From Candidatus Pseudobutyricicoccus lothianensis (GTDB lineage: Bacteria > Bacillota > Clostridia > Oscillospirales > Butyricicoccaceae), in NCBI GenBank assembly GCA_904419295.1, contig CAJFRA010000007.1, forward strand, positions 1-64,000: a stretch of 64,000 bases of DNA, written 5' to 3'. The number at the start of each line of letters is the position of its first letter. The first letter of the stretch is position 1. The notes below the pieces were generated by a model. It had not been told where the DNA came from. It made no database searches and saw only the letters and a program-made list of their open reading frames with translations. Position numbers and translations under genes: made by a program. Positions 1 through 7,995 of this stretch are shown here, piece by piece.

Positions 1-244
1 AGCACCTGGAGGCTGCCGTTGAGGATACCTCCATTGCTGGCTGACTTCTCTCATGCCAGGGCCTGCAAACCATTTTGCGAAAAATACTTGACACTACCCT
101 GTCAGGATTTCCGTCAAATGGACGGGAGCTTTCCATTTCCCTTGAAATCACTACCTTCCCTGAAAAGGGAATCTCCCCAGGGGCAAAAAGGCGGCACCAT
201 CCAGGGGGAACCCACATACGATAGAGGGAAGAGAGGTGTCAAAT
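1..244. other. Gene-free 5' edge
   Basis: I recognise no gene here. A short inverted repeat (TGACA/TGTCA at 89-93 and 100-104) and a TTCCC/GGGAA repeat near 156-173 are visible, but neither is followed by a T-run. A TTGACA hexamer at 88-93 has no acceptable -10 at 16-18 bp. CATACGAT at 215-222 resembles a sporulation sigma-E -10 with one mismatch but lacks a matching -35. The promoter of the next gene is therefore unassigned. Confidence 0.5.
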
Positions 245-496
245 ATGACAACTAGTCTGATCGTTTTCCGGTCGGTGACCTATGCCCAGCGGGGCTCCCG
301 GGTGTTGGCCCAAAACGGCATCGGCAGCAACATGATCCGGGCGCAAGCGGTGTTGGGCGGCGGCTCTTGCAGCTATGCCCTCAAAGTGAGCACCCAGAGC
401 CTGCAGCAGGCTGCCGCCATCTTGCAGCGCAGCAAGATCCCGTATACGGCGCTCTATGCCCCCGACCGTTTCGGCCATTATACGCCAATTGGATGA
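245..496 (+). CDS. DUF3343 protein, putative Se/S carrier-like
   Basis: A protein of about 83 residues with the compact alpha/beta fold expected of DUF3343 (PF11823): an N-terminal strand (LIVFRSVTYAQRG), a central VLGGGSCSYALKV segment containing one cysteine, and a C-terminal YTALYAPDRF. Members are linked to selenium or sulfur transfer, often beside YedF/SelD or class-V PLP enzymes. The next gene is such an enzyme, so a joint role in persulfide or selenide handling is inferred. I chose ATG 245 because AGAGAGG at 230-236 sits 8 nt upstream; an in-frame GTG at 236 would overlap that site. The biochemical function is not established. Confidence 0.75.
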   Translation: MTTSLIVFRSVTYAQRGSRVLAQNGIGSNMIRAQAVLGGGSCSYALKVSTQSLQQAAAILQRSKIPYTALYAPDRFGHYTPIG

Positions 497-509
497 GAGG
501 AGCGATACC

Positions 510-1649
510 GTGATCTATTTGGATAACGCAGCCACCACCCTGCTGAAGCCGCTGATGGTCAAACAAGCGGTGCTGGCTGCCATGGACAACTGCGCCAACC
601 CTGGGCGCAGCGGCCACAAGCCGGCGATGGCGGCAGCCGAGGCCGTGTTCTCCTGCCGGGAGACCGCGGCCGCCTTTTTTGGCCTGCCAGAGCCGGAGCG
701 GGTGGTGTTCACCCAAAACGCCACCCACGCGCTGAACATCGCCATCAAAAGCGCGCTGCACCAGGGGGGCCACGCGGTGGTGACCAGCTACGAACACAAC
801 AGCGTGGTCCGGCCCCTGGAGGCCATGGCTGAACAAGGCGTCACCTACACGGTGGCTGCCTCCAAGCTGTTCGATCCCCAGGACATGGTGGAGCAGATCG
901 GCCGGGCGATACGGCCCGATACCAAGTGCGTCATCGTCAACCACGTTTCCAACGTATTCGGCTTTGTGGCACCCTTGGAACAGATCGACGCCCTGTGCGC
1001 CCGGCGGGGGCTGCCCCTCATCGTGGATGCGTCCCAATCCGCCGGGGTGTTGCCCCTGGATTGCAGCCGCTTCCAAAGCGTCATCTTCGTCTGTATGCCG
1101 GGGCACAAAGGCCTCTATGGGCCTCAAGGCACTGGGATATTGCTGTGCTGTAAAGACTGTCCCCTTCATAGCTTGACCCAGGGGGGCACCGGCAGCAATT
1201 CGCTGGAGCTGACCCAGCCGGCGTTTTTGCCCGATGTGTTCGAAAGCGGCACGCTGAACGTGCCGGGCATCGCCGGGCTGGAAGCCGGCATCCGCTTTTT
1301 GCAGCGGGAAGGATTGACGGCGGTGGGCCAAAGGGAACGGGAGCTGGCCGACCGGTTTGCCGAACAGGTGCAGCAGGTGCCGGGCGTCTGCTGCTACCAC
1401 TGGCCGTCCTGCCAAGCAGGGGTCGTGGCCATCACAGGGCCCATCCCCTCCGAAGAGCTGGCCGGCCGGCTGGGGGCAGAGGGCATCTGTACCCGGGCGG
1501 GGCTCCATTGCTCCCCGCTGGCCCACCGCAGCGCCGGCACCTTGCCCGACGGGGCGGTCCGGTTCAGTTTTTCCTGGTTCAACACCCGGCAAGAAGCAGA
1601 GGCTGCGGCCTTAACTGTGAAGAAAGTGTTAAAGAATGCGGAAGCTTAA
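510..1649 (+). CDS. Class-V PLP-dependent aminotransferase (cysteine desulfurase family)
   Basis: About 379 residues, full length for NifS/SufS-like enzymes. The N-terminus reads IYLDNAATT, the family's cofactor-domain start. The PLP lysine lies in MPGHKGLYGPQGTG, and a candidate catalytic cysteine is in CTRAGLHCSPLAHR near the C-terminus. It matches the subgroup usually named 'cysteine desulfurase family protein' (TIGR01977-like) rather than the housekeeping IscS. GTG 510 is preferred because GAGAGGAG at 495-502 precedes it by 7 nt and the conserved YLDNAATT follows immediately. It lies 13 nt after the DUF3343 gene, so they are probably co-transcribed. The substrate (cysteine or selenocysteine) is unknown. 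Confidence 0.85.
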   Translation: MIYLDNAATTLLKPLMVKQAVLAAMDNCANPGRSGHKPAMAAAEAVFSCRETAAAFFGLPEPERVVFTQNATHALNIAIKSALHQGGHAVVTSYEHNSVVRPLEAMAEQGVTYTVAASKLFDPQDMVEQIGRAIRPDTKCVIVNHVSNVFGFVAPLEQIDALCARRGLPLIVDASQSAGVLPLDCSRFQSVIFVCMPGHKGLYGPQGTGILLCCKDCPLHSLTQGGTGSNSLELTQPAFLPDVFESGTLNVPGIAGLEAGIRFLQREGLTAVGQRERELADRFAEQVQQVPGVCCYHWPSCQAGVVAITGPIPSEELAGRLGAEGICTRAGLHCSPLAHRSAGTLPDGAVRFSFSWFNTRQEAEAAALTVKKVLKNAEA

Positions 1650-1668
1650 ATTTTTCCCCAATTTCGTA

Positions 1669-1697
1669 TTGAAATGAAAGACGCTTATTGTTAAAAT
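1669..1697 (+). promoter_or_regulatory. Sigma-A promoter for cdaA
   Basis: TTGAAA at 1669-1674, a 17-bp spacer and TAAAAT at 1692-1697, with TGT directly before the -10 (extended -10). The surrounding 60 bp are strongly AT-rich compared with flanking coding DNA. Activity is inferred. Confidence 0.7.
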
Positions 1698-1714
1698 TAT
1701 AAGGAAACTAACTG

Positions 1715-2581
1715 TTGAAAACGGGTGTTCGAATGAAATATTTAAACGATGCCTGGCAATCGCTGCAGCTCATCACCGTCATGGACATTATCGATGTGCT
1801 GATCGTGGCGGTTTTGGTGTATAAATTGCTGCGGGTGATCCGCCATACCAATGCGGAAAAACTGTTCAAAGGGATCGTAGTCGTGCTGGTGGCCACCATG
1901 CTGGCCAATGCGGCCGAGCTCAATGAGATCAGCTTTTTACTGAACCAATTGATGGTCATCGGGCCCACTGCGATCGTCATCATCTTCCAGCCGGAGCTGC
2001 GCAAAATGTTGGAGCAGTTCGGGCGCAGCAAGCTGCCCTTTTTCCACCGGGCCAATGAGGGGGATCCTCAGACGCTGCAGCTGGCCATCATGCGCACCAC
2101 CGAGGCCGTGGGTTCCATGGCCTGGTCCAAAACAGGGGCGCTGATCATCTTCGAGCGCTCGGAGAGCCTGGATGAGATCACCAGGACCGGCTCCATCATC
2201 GACGCCGAAGTCAACGCGGAACTGCTGAAGAACATCTTCTTCAACAAAGCGCCCCTGCACGATGGGGCCGTGGTCATCAGCGGCGGCCGCATCAAGGCGG
2301 CGGGCTGCCTGCTGCCCTTGTCTTCCAACCTGAACATCAGCAAAGAGCTGGGTACCCGGCACCGGGCCGCCGTGGGCATGAGCGAACATTCCGACGCCCT
2401 GTGCGTGGTGGTCTCCGAAGAGACCGGCTCCATCTCCCTGGCAGAGGGCGGGATGCTCAAGCGGCATCTGGCGGTGGAGACGCTGGAACGCCTGTTGATC
2501 AATGGGATGATGCCTGCCACTGAAGAGACGAAGAAGCCTTCGGGCGGCCTGCTCTCGAAGATCAGGGGGATGAAAAAATGA
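1715..2581 (+). CDS. cdaA: Diadenylate cyclase CdaA
   Basis: Makes cyclic di-AMP from two ATP at the membrane; c-di-AMP controls potassium and osmolyte homeostasis and is usually essential. Three hydrophobic helices (about residues 19-38, 52-68 and 73-92) precede the DAC domain, which carries the signature DGA (183-185) and GTRHR (213-217). The length of 288 aa is slightly above the B. subtilis enzyme. The start is a TTG at 1715, placed 7 nt after AAGGAAA; an in-frame ATG at 1733 would give 282 aa but has no clear ribosome binding site. The stop overlaps the start of cdaR, as is normal for this pair. Confidence 0.93.
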   Translation: MKTGVRMKYLNDAWQSLQLITVMDIIDVLIVAVLVYKLLRVIRHTNAEKLFKGIVVVLVATMLANAAELNEISFLLNQLMVIGPTAIVIIFQPELRKMLEQFGRSKLPFFHRANEGDPQTLQLAIMRTTEAVGSMAWSKTGALIIFERSESLDEITRTGSIIDAEVNAELLKNIFFNKAPLHDGAVVISGGRIKAAGCLLPLSSNLNISKELGTRHRAAVGMSEHSDALCVVVSEETGSISLAEGGMLKRHLAVETLERLLINGMMPATEETKKPSGGLLSKIRGMKK

Positions 2582-3795
2582 TGGAATGGATCAAAAAACA
2601 CGATGTGGTGACCAAAGTATTCTCCCTGTTGGTGGCCATCGTTCTATGGATGTATGTCATTGAAAGCACCGACGCCCCCGGCACGAAGCGGTTCACCAAT
2701 GTGGACATTCAGTTCCAGGGCATCGAGACTTTGCAGGAAAACGGCTTGACCATTTTGGAAGGAGCCGACGCCACGGTGAGCGTGGAGGTGACCGGGGAGC
2801 GGAAGAAGCTGAACCAGGTGGAGCGGGATAACCTGATGGTGGTGGTGGATGTTTCGACCATCACAGGGCCCGGCGACTACACCCGCACCTGCATGGCCAG
2901 CATCTACCCGGCGGTCAGCGGGCTGACGGTATCCCGTTCCCCCGACCAGATCGAACTGAAGATCGACCGGATCATCAACAAGAGCGTGCCGGTGGAACTG
3001 GACATCCAGGGCACGATGCCGGAAGGGTATGTGCTGGACACCGACACCCTTTTGGAACCGGATGCCGTGGATGTGCAAGGGCCGGAAGACGTGCTGGACA
3101 GCATCGCCTACGCCTATGCCACGGTGGATGTTTCCGACCTGCGCCAGACTTCCACAGTCAAAGTATCCTATACGCTGGTGGATGCAGCGGGCAACCCGGT
3201 GGATATGAAGAATATCGTACTGCCCACCCCTTCGGTCAGTGTGACGCTGACGGTGCATAAGGCAGGGGAGGTGCCATTGACGCTGGATGTGACCATGATC
3301 CCCGGTGTGCCGGAAAGCGCGGTCAGTTACTCCATCGAGCCGTCCAGCATCACCATCAAGGGCTCGCCGGAGATCTTGTCCACCATCAATACGATCAACC
3401 TGGGCAGTGTGAGCGTGGCCACTCTGCTGGAACAAGGGGAGACCCAAGTGACGCTGCCGCTGATCTTGCCCAACGGCGTGACTGCGGACGACGTGCCCAG
3501 CGAAGCCACGGTGACATTTGATTTCAGTCAGCTGGGCGATAAGACGCTGACGCTGCCTGCCACCCAGTTCCTGCCCCAAGATGGGTTCACCTATGACACC
3601 CAAAGCCTGGATGTGCGGGTGGTGGGCACCGATTCGGCCGTTGCGGCGCTGATGCCGGAAGACTTGACGGTCTCCTTTGACTCCACGGGGCTGGAAGAGG
3701 GGACCCACACGGTCACCGCCGCCATTACCTGCAACGCCGCCGACGTGGCTGTGATCGGCCGCTACGAGATCACAGTGACAAAGGTGGCATCATGA
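2578..3795 (+). CDS. cdaR: CdaR/YbbR-domain regulator of CdaA
   Basis: A 405-residue protein with a short cytoplasmic N-terminus, one membrane helix (about residues 12-29, VFSLLVAIVLWMYVIES) and an extracellular part made of about four repeated YbbR domains. In B. subtilis and Listeria, CdaR binds and modulates CdaA. The gene overlaps the cdaA stop (ATGATGG), implying translational coupling. The usual third gene of this operon, glmM, is not downstream. Confidence 0.9.
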   Translation: MMEWIKKHDVVTKVFSLLVAIVLWMYVIESTDAPGTKRFTNVDIQFQGIETLQENGLTILEGADATVSVEVTGERKKLNQVERDNLMVVVDVSTITGPGDYTRTCMASIYPAVSGLTVSRSPDQIELKIDRIINKSVPVELDIQGTMPEGYVLDTDTLLEPDAVDVQGPEDVLDSIAYAYATVDVSDLRQTSTVKVSYTLVDAAGNPVDMKNIVLPTPSVSVTLTVHKAGEVPLTLDVTMIPGVPESAVSYSIEPSSITIKGSPEILSTINTINLGSVSVATLLEQGETQVTLPLILPNGVTADDVPSEATVTFDFSQLGDKTLTLPATQFLPQDGFTYDTQSLDVRVVGTDSAVAALMPEDLTVSFDSTGLEEGTHTVTAAITCNAADVAVIGRYEITVTKVAS

Positions 3796-5387
3796 GTATC
3801 GTGATATCTGGCATCCGCCTGCCCTATGAACAGGCGGATGCCGCCGCGCTTGCCGCCGCCCGGCGCCGCTGCCGGGTGGATGGCAGGCAGGGGGAAGCGC
3901 GCATCTACAAGCGATCGCTGGACCTGCGGCACGGCAAATTGAGCAAAGTGTTCTCGGTGCAGCTGGACCTGCCGGCGGCGCTGGAAGAAAAGATCTTATC
4001 CAGGACCCAAGACCCCAATGTCCGCCGGAAGGCACGGCCTTTGGAACTGTCTGCCCAAGGCAAGGGGCGGCTGAGCCATCCGCCGGTGGTGGTGGGGCTG
4101 GGGCCTGCCGGGCTGTTTGCCGCCCTGGTGCTGGCAGAACAGGGGTACCGGCCCCTGGTGCTGGAGCAGGGGCCGCCCATGGAAGAACGGGACCGGGCGA
4201 TCTTGCAGTTCAACCAAAAGGGCGTTTTGTCGCCGCTGGCCAACATCCAATTTGGAGAAGGCGGCGCCGGCGCCTATTCCGATGGCAAATTGACCACCCG
4301 CATCCACGACCCCCGGTGCGAGCTGGTGCTGGAACGGCTGCTGGCCCACGGGGCGCCGCCGGAAACGGCGGAAGCGGCCAAGCCCCACATCGGCACAGAC
4401 CGGCTCAAGGGCGTGGTCGTCTCCCTACGGCAAAAGATCCAGGCATTGGGCGGACAAGTGTGCTTTCACACCCGGGTGGAACGGCTGCGCATAGAGGATG
4501 GGCGGCTGGCCGGCCTTGTGACGGACCAGGGGGAGATCCCCTGCCAGACGGCCATTTTGGCCGTGGGACACAGTGCCCGCCCCTTGTTTGAAACACTGGT
4601 GGCCCAGGGGCTGGAAGTGGTGCGCAAGCCTTTTTCCGTGGGGGTGCGCTGCGAGCATCTGCAGCAGGATATCGACCGGGGCCGGTATGGGTCCTATTGT
4701 GACCGGTACGACCTGCCGCCGGCCGAATACAACCTTTCTAGGCGGGAAGGGCAGCGGGCCTGTTATTCCTTTTGCATGTGCCCCGGCGGCCATGTGGTGG
4801 CAGCCGCCAGCGAGGAAGGGGGCGTCGTGACCAACGGCATGAGCTATCATGCCCGGGATGGCCGCAATGCCAATGCAGCTTTGGCCGTTTCGGTGCTGCC
4901 CGAAGATTTTGAAGGCCAAGACCCGCTGGCCGGTATGGAGTTCCAGCGGCGCCTGGAGCGGCAAGCTTTCCAGGTGGGCGGCGGCGGATATGCCGCCCCC
5001 ATCCAGCGCTATGGGGACCTGCGGGAAGGGCGGCCTTCCCAGCGGGTGGGCAAAGTGGAGCCCACATATCCCCGGGGGACCGTGGCCACAGACCTGGGCC
5101 GGGTGCTGCCGCCTTTTGTCTTGGACCAGCTGCGGGGCGCTATGCCGTACTTTGGCCGGCAGATCCCCGGTTTTGACGATGGCGACACCCTGTTTACCGG
5201 GGTGGAGACCAGGACTTCTTCTCCGGTGCGGCTGCTCCGTGGCGAAGACCTGCAAGCCACCCGCTGCAAAGGCCTGATCCCCTGCGGGGAAGGGGCCGGG
5301 TACGCAGGCGGCATCATGAGCGCCGCAGTGGACGGGATCCGGGCGGCCCAACGGATATTGGAAGAATTTAGACCCTTGGAGGGATGA
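3792..5387 (+). CDS. NAD(P)/FAD-dependent oxidoreductase, COG2509 family
   Basis: A 531-residue flavoprotein. An N-terminal domain of about 90 residues precedes a dinucleotide-binding motif VVVGLGPAGLFAALVLAEQG (about 97-116). It continues with a GEGGAGAYSDGKLTTR block and ends with GEGAGYAGGIMSAAVDG, the FAD-closing motif. This domain order is typical of the 'uncharacterised FAD-dependent dehydrogenase' family COG2509, whose substrate is unknown. The start overlaps the cdaR stop (ATGA), so it is in the same operon. The RseC-like redox protein follows 4 nt later, which hints at an electron-transfer role. Confidence 0.85.
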   Translation: MSIVISGIRLPYEQADAAALAAARRRCRVDGRQGEARIYKRSLDLRHGKLSKVFSVQLDLPAALEEKILSRTQDPNVRRKARPLELSAQGKGRLSHPPVVVGLGPAGLFAALVLAEQGYRPLVLEQGPPMEERDRAILQFNQKGVLSPLANIQFGEGGAGAYSDGKLTTRIHDPRCELVLERLLAHGAPPETAEAAKPHIGTDRLKGVVVSLRQKIQALGGQVCFHTRVERLRIEDGRLAGLVTDQGEIPCQTAILAVGHSARPLFETLVAQGLEVVRKPFSVGVRCEHLQQDIDRGRYGSYCDRYDLPPAEYNLSRREGQRACYSFCMCPGGHVVAAASEEGGVVTNGMSYHARDGRNANAALAVSVLPEDFEGQDPLAGMEFQRRLERQAFQVGGGGYAAPIQRYGDLREGRPSQRVGKVEPTYPRGTVATDLGRVLPPFVLDQLRGAMPYFGRQIPGFDDGDTLFTGVETRTSSPVRLLRGEDLQATRCKGLIPCGEGAGYAGGIMSAAVDGIRAAQRILEEFRPLEG

Positions 5388-5391
5388 CTTT

Positions 5392-5802
5392 ATGGAACAG
5401 ACCGGTGTGATCGTGGGCACTTTGCCGGGCAACCGGGTGCAGGTGGAGATCCAGCGGAAGGCGGCCTGCGCCTCGGATTGCGAAAAGTGCGGCGGCTGCG
5501 CCCACCCAGATCAAGTCATGGTGGTGGAAGCGCCCAACACCTGCGGCGCCCGCATCGGGGAACGGGTGACGATCAAGGCCCGCGCCAGCAATATCTTGTC
5601 CATTGCCGCGCTGGTGTACCTGCTGCCCATCTTGCTGATGATCGGGTGCTACTTTATCCCCGCCGGCGGGGAAGGCCTGCGGATCTTGTGTTCCATGGCC
5701 GGCCTGGCTGTGGGCGTGGGCATCTGCGTGCTGTACTCCCGCCGGGCCAAGCGGCAGCAGCGGGTGTTTTTCGCCATCGAGCGGCCGCTGGGCAGCCGCT
5801 GA
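5392..5802 (+). CDS. RseC/MucC-family SoxR-reducing protein
   Basis: A 136-residue membrane protein. A cysteine cluster (C-x3-C-x2-C-x2-C in ACASDCEKCGGC, near residue 26-36) precedes two hydrophobic helices (about 61-82 and 91-110) and a basic tail. This is the layout of PF04246 (RseC/MucC), implicated in reducing the SoxR iron-sulfur cluster and in thiamine or electron-transport functions. Its true role in clostridia is not known. GGAGGGATGACTTT precedes the ATG. Confidence 0.8.
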   Translation: MEQTGVIVGTLPGNRVQVEIQRKAACASDCEKCGGCAHPDQVMVVEAPNTCGARIGERVTIKARASNILSIAALVYLLPILLMIGCYFIPAGGEGLRILCSMAGLAVGVGICVLYSRRAKRQQRVFFAIERPLGSR

Positions 5803-5803
5803 T

Positions 5804-5832
5804 TTGCCAAGATCCCGCAGATGTGTTATACT
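5804..5832 (+). promoter_or_regulatory. Sigma-A promoter for the yicC-remA-gmk-rpoZ block
   Basis: TTGCCA at 5804-5809, a 17-bp spacer and TATACT at 5827-5832, with TGT before the -10. It lies just after the rseC-like stop codon and 36 nt before yicC. It is one of the best promoter matches in the window. Confidence 0.8.
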
Positions 5833-5867
5833 AAATCAGTTACCTTGGGAACAAGGGGGAAACCATC

Positions 5868-6746
5868 ATGGTAAAGAGCATGACCGGCTATGGCCGGAAA
5901 AAAGCAGAGAACGACCAGCGGGAAGTGACGGTGGAGATCAAATCGGTCAACCACCGCTATCTGGACCTCAATATCAAAGTGCCGCGGATCTATTCTTTTT
6001 TGGAAGAAGCGGTGAAAAGCGCCGTTTCCAGCCGGGTATCCCGGGGGAAGGTGGATGTTTTCGTCTCCGTGTTCACCAAGGATGGGAAAGACGTAAAAGT
6101 GACGCCCAACCTGGAATTGATCCGGGAATATGTGGAGGCGCTGCGGCAGGTCCGGGATACTTTCGGCCTGGCTGATGACATCTCCACCATGGGCGTGGCG
6201 CAAATGCCGGACGCTTTGTCCATTGACAAAGAAGAGCCGGACAACGAGGCCGTGCAGCAGCAAGTGCTGGAAGTGGTGGGACAGGCGCTGGAGGAGTACG
6301 ACGCCATGCGCCGGGCCGAAGGGGCCCGCCTGTGCCAGGATATCGTCCAGCGGGCCGGGCGCATCGGCCAGCTGGTGGACCATGTGGAGGAGCGCTCCCC
6401 GCAGACGGTGGAGGAATACCGCAAGCGGATCAGCGCCCGGATGCAGGAGCTGCTGGGGGATACCGAGATCGCCGAACAGCGCATCTTGGCCGAGGCGGCC
6501 CTGTTTGCCGACAAAGTGTCGGTCACAGAAGAGATCGTCCGGCTGCGCAGCCACCTGGCCCAGCTGAACACGATGCTCAGTGCGGACACCGCCGTGGGGC
6601 GCAAGCTGGATTTCCTGGTGCAGGAGATGAACCGGGAAGCCAACACCATCGGCTCCAAGGCCAACGATTATGAGCTGGCCCAGACCGTGGTGGAGATCAA
6701 AGCCGAGATCGAAAAGATCCGGGAACAAATACAGAACATCGAGTAG
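5868..6746 (+). CDS. yicC: YicC/YloC-family endoribonuclease
   Basis: A 292-residue member of the YicC family. It begins [10 protein letters not shown], the family's diagnostic N-terminus, continues with [18 protein letters not shown], and ends with a helical DUF1732-type domain ([20 protein letters not shown]). Homologues are manganese-dependent endoribonucleases that act on small RNAs and mRNA. The position directly before remA, gmk and rpoZ is conserved in Firmicutes (yloC-remA-gmk-rpoZ). Confidence 0.92.
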   Translation: MVKSMTGYGRKKAENDQREVTVEIKSVNHRYLDLNIKVPRIYSFLEEAVKSAVSSRVSRGKVDVFVSVFTKDGKDVKVTPNLELIREYVEALRQVRDTFGLADDISTMGVAQMPDALSIDKEEPDNEAVQQQVLEVVGQALEEYDAMRRAEGARLCQDIVQRAGRIGQLVDHVEERSPQTVEEYRKRISARMQELLGDTEIAEQRILAEAALFADKVSVTEEIVRLRSHLAQLNTMLSADTAVGRKLDFLVQEMNREANTIGSKANDYELAQTVVEIKAEIEKIREQIQNIE

Positions 6747-6757
6747 GGGGAAAGGGC

Positions 6758-7030
6758 ATGAAGCTGATCAACATCGGTTTTGGCAACATGGTCTCCGCCG
6801 GGCGGCTGGTGGCCATCGTCAGCCCGGAATCGGCGCCCATCAAGCGCATCATACAAAACGCCAAAGAGAAGAACGTGCTGATCGACGCCACCTATGGCCG
6901 GCGGACCCGGGCGGTGCTCATCACCGATTCCGAACATGTCATTTTGTCGCCCCTGCAGCCTGAGACCGTGGCCAACCGGCTGGGCAGTTCGGATTATGAT
7001 GAAGACGAGGATGAAGACGAAGATGAGTAA
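6758..7030 (+). CDS. remA: RemA-family (DUF370) regulator
   Basis: A 90-residue protein beginning [12 protein letters not shown], with the conserved [11 protein letters not shown] core of DUF370. B. subtilis RemA is a DNA-binding activator of matrix and osmoprotection genes. Here the C-terminus is a run of alternating Asp/Glu ([11 protein letters not shown]), which is odd for a DNA-binding protein and may be tuned by the overlap with gmk, whose start codon lies inside this acidic stretch. The downstream target genes are unknown. Confidence 0.9.
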   Translation: MKLINIGFGNMVSAGRLVAIVSPESAPIKRIIQNAKEKNVLIDATYGRRTRAVLITDSEHVILSPLQPETVANRLGSSDYDEDEDEDEDE

Positions 7031-7613
7031 AGGCAACCTGTTTATCGTCACAGGCCCATCGGGCGCCGGCAAAGGCACGGTACTGGGCCGGGTGATGCCC
7101 AGCATGGAGGATCTCCATTATTCCGTTTCCGCCACCACCCGGGCGCCCCGGGAGGGAGAGGAAGACGGCGTCAACTATTACTTCCTGCGGAAAGAACAGT
7201 TTTTGGAGATGATCGGCCAAGGGGCGTTTTTGGAACATGCCGAATATGTGGGCAACTACTACGGCACGCCGGCAGGCCCGGTGGACGAGTGCTTGAACAA
7301 AGGCATGGATGTGGTGCTGGAGATCGAAGTCCAGGGGGCCCTGATCGTCAAACAAAAGCGGCCCGAGGCCAAATTGGTGTTCATCATCCCGCCTTCTTTC
7401 TCCGATCTGGAGCTGCGGCTCCGTTCCCGGGGCACCGAGACGGAGGAGACCATTGCCAAGCGGCTGGAAAAAGCCCGGGAAGAATATCAGATGGCAGATC
7501 AATATGACTATATCGTGCTGAACGACAAAGTGGAAAAAGCAGCGGATGAGCTGCGGGCCATCATTTTGGCCTCCCGCTGTGCCGTTGGGCGCCGAATCAA
7601 TTTGTTGAGGTGA
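7023..7613 (+). CDS. gmk: Guanylate kinase
   Basis: Phosphorylates GMP to GDP. It is 196 aa, normal for the family. The P-loop is GPSGAGKGT near residues 11-19, followed by the GMP-binding [19 protein letters not shown] segment. ATG 7023 ([11 protein letters not shown]) is preferred because it puts the P-loop at its usual distance from the N-terminus; it overlaps remA by 8 nt. A farther upstream in-frame start would add 43 non-conserved residues read through remA. Confidence 0.95.
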   Translation: MSKGNLFIVTGPSGAGKGTVLGRVMPSMEDLHYSVSATTRAPREGEEDGVNYYFLRKEQFLEMIGQGAFLEHAEYVGNYYGTPAGPVDECLNKGMDVVLEIEVQGALIVKQKRPEAKLVFIIPPSFSDLELRLRSRGTETEETIAKRLEKAREEYQMADQYDYIVLNDKVEKAADELRAIILASRCAVGRRINLLR

Positions 7614-7620
7614 ATCGATC

Positions 7621-7890
7621 ATGATGTTGGAACCGACGATGAGCGACCTGCTCAAAGTGATCCCGAACCGCTACCTGCTGGTGAATATCGCGGCAAAGCG
7701 GGCACGGGACATTGCCGAAGCCGCCGAGGCGGCCGAAGAACCGCTGAACGAAAAGCCGGTAAAGCTGGCGCTGTATGACATTATGGAACACCGGATCCGC
7801 CCAGTGTTGGAAGAGGCGGAAGAGGTAGAAGCAGAAGGGGCGGAAGCGGCCCAGGAGCCAGAAGAAGAGCCGGAACAAGAGCAGCAATAA
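7621..7890 (+). CDS. rpoZ: RNA polymerase omega subunit
   Basis: An 89-residue omega subunit. The core segment NRYLLVNIAAKRARDIAEAA is the family signature that contacts the beta' C-terminus. The tail after about residue 60 is acidic and low-complexity (EEAEEVEAEGAEAAQEPEEE), longer than in many homologues. It follows gmk by 7 nt, the canonical gmk-rpoZ order. The coaBC gene that usually comes next in Firmicutes is absent. Confidence 0.92.
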   Translation: MMLEPTMSDLLKVIPNRYLLVNIAAKRARDIAEAAEAAEEPLNEKPVKLALYDIMEHRIRPVLEEAEEVEAEGAEAAQEPEEEPEQEQQ

Positions 7891-7918
7891 AAACGGGGTG
7901 CAAGTGAGGGGTTGTTTC

Positions 7919-7974
7919 AGGGCAGCCGCCGGGCTACGAAGTCTGAGCCTGGCTGCTTTGGGGCGGCCCTTTTT
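7919..7974 (+). terminator. Possible attenuator/terminator between rpoZ and priA
   Basis: GCCGCC at 7925-7930 can pair with GGCGGC at 7962-7967. The flanking AGG and CCT extend the stem after a small bulge, and five T follow. The 30-nt interior contains a second GCAGCC/GGCTGC option. The stem is imperfect, so partial read-through into priA is likely. Confidence 0.4.
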
Positions 7975-7995
7975 GCCGGATGAAGGGGGGCGCTT

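Noticed and set aside
88..116. TTGACA near the left edge as a promoter
   Set aside because: No -10-like hexamer at 16-18 bp spacing.
19..255. Open frame at the left edge (78 codons)
   Set aside because: No ribosome binding site or recognisable residues, and it overlaps the start of the DUF3343 gene.
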